From assembly GCF_009708005.2 (NCBI RefSeq), contig NZ_CP052757.1, forward strand, positions 3,100,001 to 3,164,000: DNA of 64,000 bases, written 5' to 3'. The DNA is from Cellulosimicrobium protaetiae (GTDB taxonomy: Bacteria > Actinomycetota > Actinomycetes > Actinomycetales > Cellulomonadaceae). Of the stretch, positions 62,223-64,000 are shown piece after piece. Both the position numbers and the translations under genes were made by a program. Each line of letters starts with the position of its first letter. Position 1 is the stretch's first letter. The notes beneath the pieces are model-generated. The model saw nothing but the letters and a program-made list of their open reading frames with translations, did not search any database and was not told where the DNA came from.

Positions 62223-62838
62223 CGGATCCGCTGAGCGGTCCCGGGGAGCTCAGGGCGTGGTCGTCGTACCAGCGGACCTCGTAGCGGTGCTGCTCGTACT
62301 CCCCCGTCGCGACGTGGCGGCGCCCGCCGTCGGGCGCGGCGCCGAACCCGGTGAGCACCGCGTCCGGCGCCGCGCTCCGCGGGTCGCGCACGACGACGAT
62401 CCGCGTGCCCTGGCGCGCGAGGTCGGCCCCGAGCTCGCGCGCGGCGGACAGGTCGGCGTCGTCCAGCTCGACGACGTCGACGTCCCCTTCCCAGCCGGCG
62501 CCCGCGAGGGCGAGGAGCCCGATCGACGCGGCGGTCCCGGCCACCGGTGCCTCGGCGGTGGCGGCCCGGGCCGTGGCAGCCCACCCGGCGTCGAGCCACG
62601 CGTCGGCGACGCCCACGGCCGCGAGCGACGCGCGCGCCGGCCCCCGTCGCGAGGACGCGCCGGGCGCCACGACGGCCACGGTCGTGGCGCTGCTCGCCCG
62701 CTGGGACACCAGGCCGTCCACGAGGCGACGCAGCGCGGTGAGCGCAGCCTCGCGCGAGCCGACGAGGACCTGTGCGTTCCCCGCGGCGCCGGGGACGAGG
62801 AGCGGGGTACCGGGCAGGACGACGGCGCGGACGGTCAC
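62212..62838 (-). CDS. Extradiol dioxygenase (class III subunit B)-like protein
   Basis: A 208-residue protein resembling actinobacterial proteins annotated as class III extradiol dioxygenase subunit B-like (TVRAVVLPGTPLLVPGAAG, then AAVGVADAWLDAGW, ASIGLLALAGAGWEGDVDVVELDD). The catalytic histidine pairs of true dioxygenases are not visible, so it is probably not an active dioxygenase; function unknown. The family is often near miaA/dapF. The GTG at 62838 has TACGGT 6 bases upstream and also GGTGGAG. It lies inside the YbjN/HSP90 cluster on the opposite strand. Confidence 0.72.
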   Translation of the reverse strand: MTVRAVVLPGTPLLVPGAAGNAQVLVGSREAALTALRRLVDGLVSQRASSATTVAVVAPGASSRRGPARASLAAVGVADAWLDAGWAATARAATAEAPVAGTAASIGLLALAGAGWEGDVDVVELDDADLSAARELGADLARQGTRIVVVRDPRSAAPDAVLTGFGAAPDGGRRHVATGEYEQHRYEVRWYDDHALSSPGPLSGSVSR

Positions 62839-62844
62839 CGCTCC

Positions 62845-62850
62845 ACCGTA
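62845..62850 (-). promoter_or_regulatory. -10 element of the extradiol dioxygenase-like gene
   Basis: TACGGT on the minus strand, then 6 bases, then GTG. Confidence 0.45.
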
Positions 62851-62981
62851 GCCGTCGTCGTCGCGTCGTCCCGGCACCCTGTCGCTCCGACGTCGTCAGC
62901 CGCGCGGCCGCCGTCCCGGCTCAGCCCGTCGAGCCGGGACGTATGACGACGCGCGATGCGACGACCGGGCCCGGGCGCGAG

Positions 62982-62987
62982 TACGGT
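62982..62987 (+). promoter_or_regulatory. -10 element of the second YbjN gene pair (leaderless type)
   Basis: TACGGT, then 6 bases, then GTG at 62994. It separates this YbjN pair from the HSP90-TPR operon. Confidence 0.5.
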
Positions 62988-62993
62988 GGGCGG

Positions 62994-63593
62994 GTGAGGT
63001 TCTTCGGGGCGCAGGACGACGACGACCGGCGGGACGGTGATCCCGACGGAGCTCCAGGCGGTGGCGGGGCCGGGTCCCGCCGTCCGGGTGACGAGCTCCA
63101 GTCCCAGGTCGAGGACCTCCTGGCGCGAGAGCTGGGGCAGGTCGCGACCGACGTCCTGCGGCCACCGACGCCGCTGACGCTCTCCCGGGTCGTCGAGTGG
63201 ATCACCGACAGCGGGTACAGCTATTTCGTCGACTCCGACGGCGACGTCGGCGGCCTGTGGCACGGCCGGCTCTTCTACTTCCTGCTGTTCGGCAACGGCG
63301 ACGAGATCCTGCAGGTCCGGGGGCAGTGGAACCGCGACCTGGCGCTCGAACGGCTCGAGGAGATCCTCGAGTTCTGCAACGAGTGGAACGCCGACCGGAT
63401 CTGGCCCAAGACCTACACGCGGGTGCGCGACAACGGGATGATCCAGGTCTTCACCGAGGTGACCGTTGACCTGGAGCACGGCGCGACCGACGACCAGCTC
63501 GACCAGCTCCTCCAGTGCGGCCTGAGCACCGGGTCGATGTTCTTCGACGCGCTCGACGAGTTCTACCCCGACCCGGCGAGGCAGGCGCCATGA
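62994..63593 (+). CDS. YbjN-domain protein, paralogue 2
   Basis: A 199-residue protein with a disordered acidic N-terminus (about 1-45, Asp/Gly/Arg-rich) and a YbjN domain: YFVDSDGDVGGLWHGRLFYF (77-96), EILQVRGQWNRDL, CNEWNADRIWPKTYTRV, and VTVDLEHGATDDQLDQLLQCGL. Similar along its whole domain to paralogues 1 and 3. The GTG at 62994 is preferred because of the -10 before it; an ATG at 62943 in frame is the alternative. Its stop overlaps the next start (ATGA). Confidence 0.82.
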   Translation: MRFFGAQDDDDRRDGDPDGAPGGGGAGSRRPGDELQSQVEDLLARELGQVATDVLRPPTPLTLSRVVEWITDSGYSYFVDSDGDVGGLWHGRLFYFLLFGNGDEILQVRGQWNRDLALERLEEILEFCNEWNADRIWPKTYTRVRDNGMIQVFTEVTVDLEHGATDDQLDQLLQCGLSTGSMFFDALDEFYPDPARQAP

Positions 63594-64000
63594 CGCAGGC
63601 CCGCACCAACTGGTTCACGCGCCTGTTCGGCAACCGCCGGCCGAAGGCGCCCGACTCCCTCCCCCGGGAGGAGGAGCTGCCGCGCGCCCTGTCCATGGCG
63701 CGGGTCGGCGACCACCTCACGCGGCGCGGGTACCACTTCCGCGTGGACGACGACGGGGACATCACGGGCACGTGGGACGGGCACCGCTTCTGGTTCCTGC
63801 TGCTCGGCGACCGGTCCGAGATCCTGCAGGTCCGCGGGCGCTGGTCGACGACGCTCCCCCTCGACTCGCGGCTCGTCACCCTGCAGGCCGTGAACGACTG
63901 GAACCGCGAACGCATCTGGCCCAAGGTCTACGTGCGGGAGGAGGCAGGACGTCTCGCGCTCTACGCCGAGGTGTCCGTCGACCTCGAGCACGGCGCGACC
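63590..64000 (+). CDS. YbjN-domain protein, paralogue 3, cut by the window edge
   Basis: The first 137 residues are visible. The N-terminus MTQARTNWFTRLFGNRRPKA is basic and amphipathic. The YbjN domain follows: FRVDDDGDITGTWDGHRFWF (50-69), EILQVRGRWSTTLP, VNDWNRERIWPKVYVRE and VSVDLEHGAT at the edge. The gene is coupled to paralogue 2 by ATGA overlap. About 25-35 residues are probably missing. Confidence 0.85.
   Translation, partial: MTQARTNWFTRLFGNRRPKAPDSLPREEELPRALSMARVGDHLTRRGYHFRVDDDGDITGTWDGHRFWFLLLGDRSEILQVRGRWSTTLPLDSRLVTLQAVNDWNRERIWPKVYVREEAGRLALYAEVSVDLEHGAT

Noticed and set aside
1-64000. Mobile elements, CRISPR arrays, tRNA or rRNA genes
   Set aside because: No transposase, integrase, regular repeat array or tRNA-like cloverleaf was recognised; composition is uniform across the window.

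Overview
The window is chromosomal core sequence from a very GC-rich actinobacterium. Codon third positions are almost all G or C, GTG starts are common, the division and cell-wall (dcw) cluster lacks ftsA but has sepF, yggT and divIVA, and PAC2, HEPN, DUF3040 and DUF5302 actinobacterial families are present. The dcw gene order, the MurE specificity motif (not the DNPR form usual for diaminopimelate) and the SOS box type fit the order Micrococcales (for example Cellulomonadaceae or Promicromonosporaceae). That placement is an inference. I saw no rRNA, tRNA, insertion sequence, prophage or CRISPR array.

Layout. 1-1821: the 5' part of hisD, a small S4 RNA-binding protein and an F420/PPOX-type reductase. 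1972-8371: dnaE and, upstream in its direction, a GNAT acetyltransferase, an RluD-type pseudouridine synthase, lspA and a degenerate DksA/TraR protein. 8504-28037: one minus-strand block transcribed leftwards in the order mraZ-rsmH-ftsL-ftsI-murE-murF-mraY-murD-ftsW-murG-murC-ftsQ-ftsZ-pgeF-sepF-yggT-divIVA. Most reading frames from rsmH to murC overlap by 1-4 bases (ATGA/GTGA), and there are separate promoters at mraZ, murE and ftsZ. 28333-32991: a MoxR ATPase, DUF58 and transglutaminase operon. 32939-36150: DUF3040, dinB and a HEPN gene (dinB and HEPN behind a textbook SOS promoter), with a divergent spermidine-synthase-like gene. 36232-41275: a cold-shock protein, a PAC2 protein and an overlapping signalling operon (REC-SpoIIE phosphatase, CHASE3-like histidine kinase, Rcp1-like receiver). 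41430-47689: a HelD/HelR-like helicase, serA, a PPOX protein, DUF5302, an aldo/keto reductase and nrdR. 47690-48113: a gene-free structured region with a candidate small RNA. 48114-49552: a divergent LysM protein and lexA pair with three SOS-like boxes. 49689-57575: ldh, a DinG-type helicase, hflX, an RsmC-like methyltransferase, dapF and miaA. 57743-64000: three YbjN-domain paralogues around an HSP90-like ATPase and a tetratricopeptide protein. This is the least understood gene set here.

How the parts connect. The dcw block supplies the lipid II pathway and the core divisome (FtsZ, SepF, FtsQ, FtsL, FtsI, FtsW, DivIVA). The SOS parts are spread over two loci that share a 16-bp palindrome type: lexA with a LysM membrane protein resembling YneA/ChiZ division inhibitors, and HEPN-dinB. 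DnaE keeps all metal ligands of the proofreading PHP domain, so the replicase probably proofreads itself. Many starts follow the pattern NANNNT, 5-8 bases, then ATG or GTG, which points to frequent leaderless transcription.
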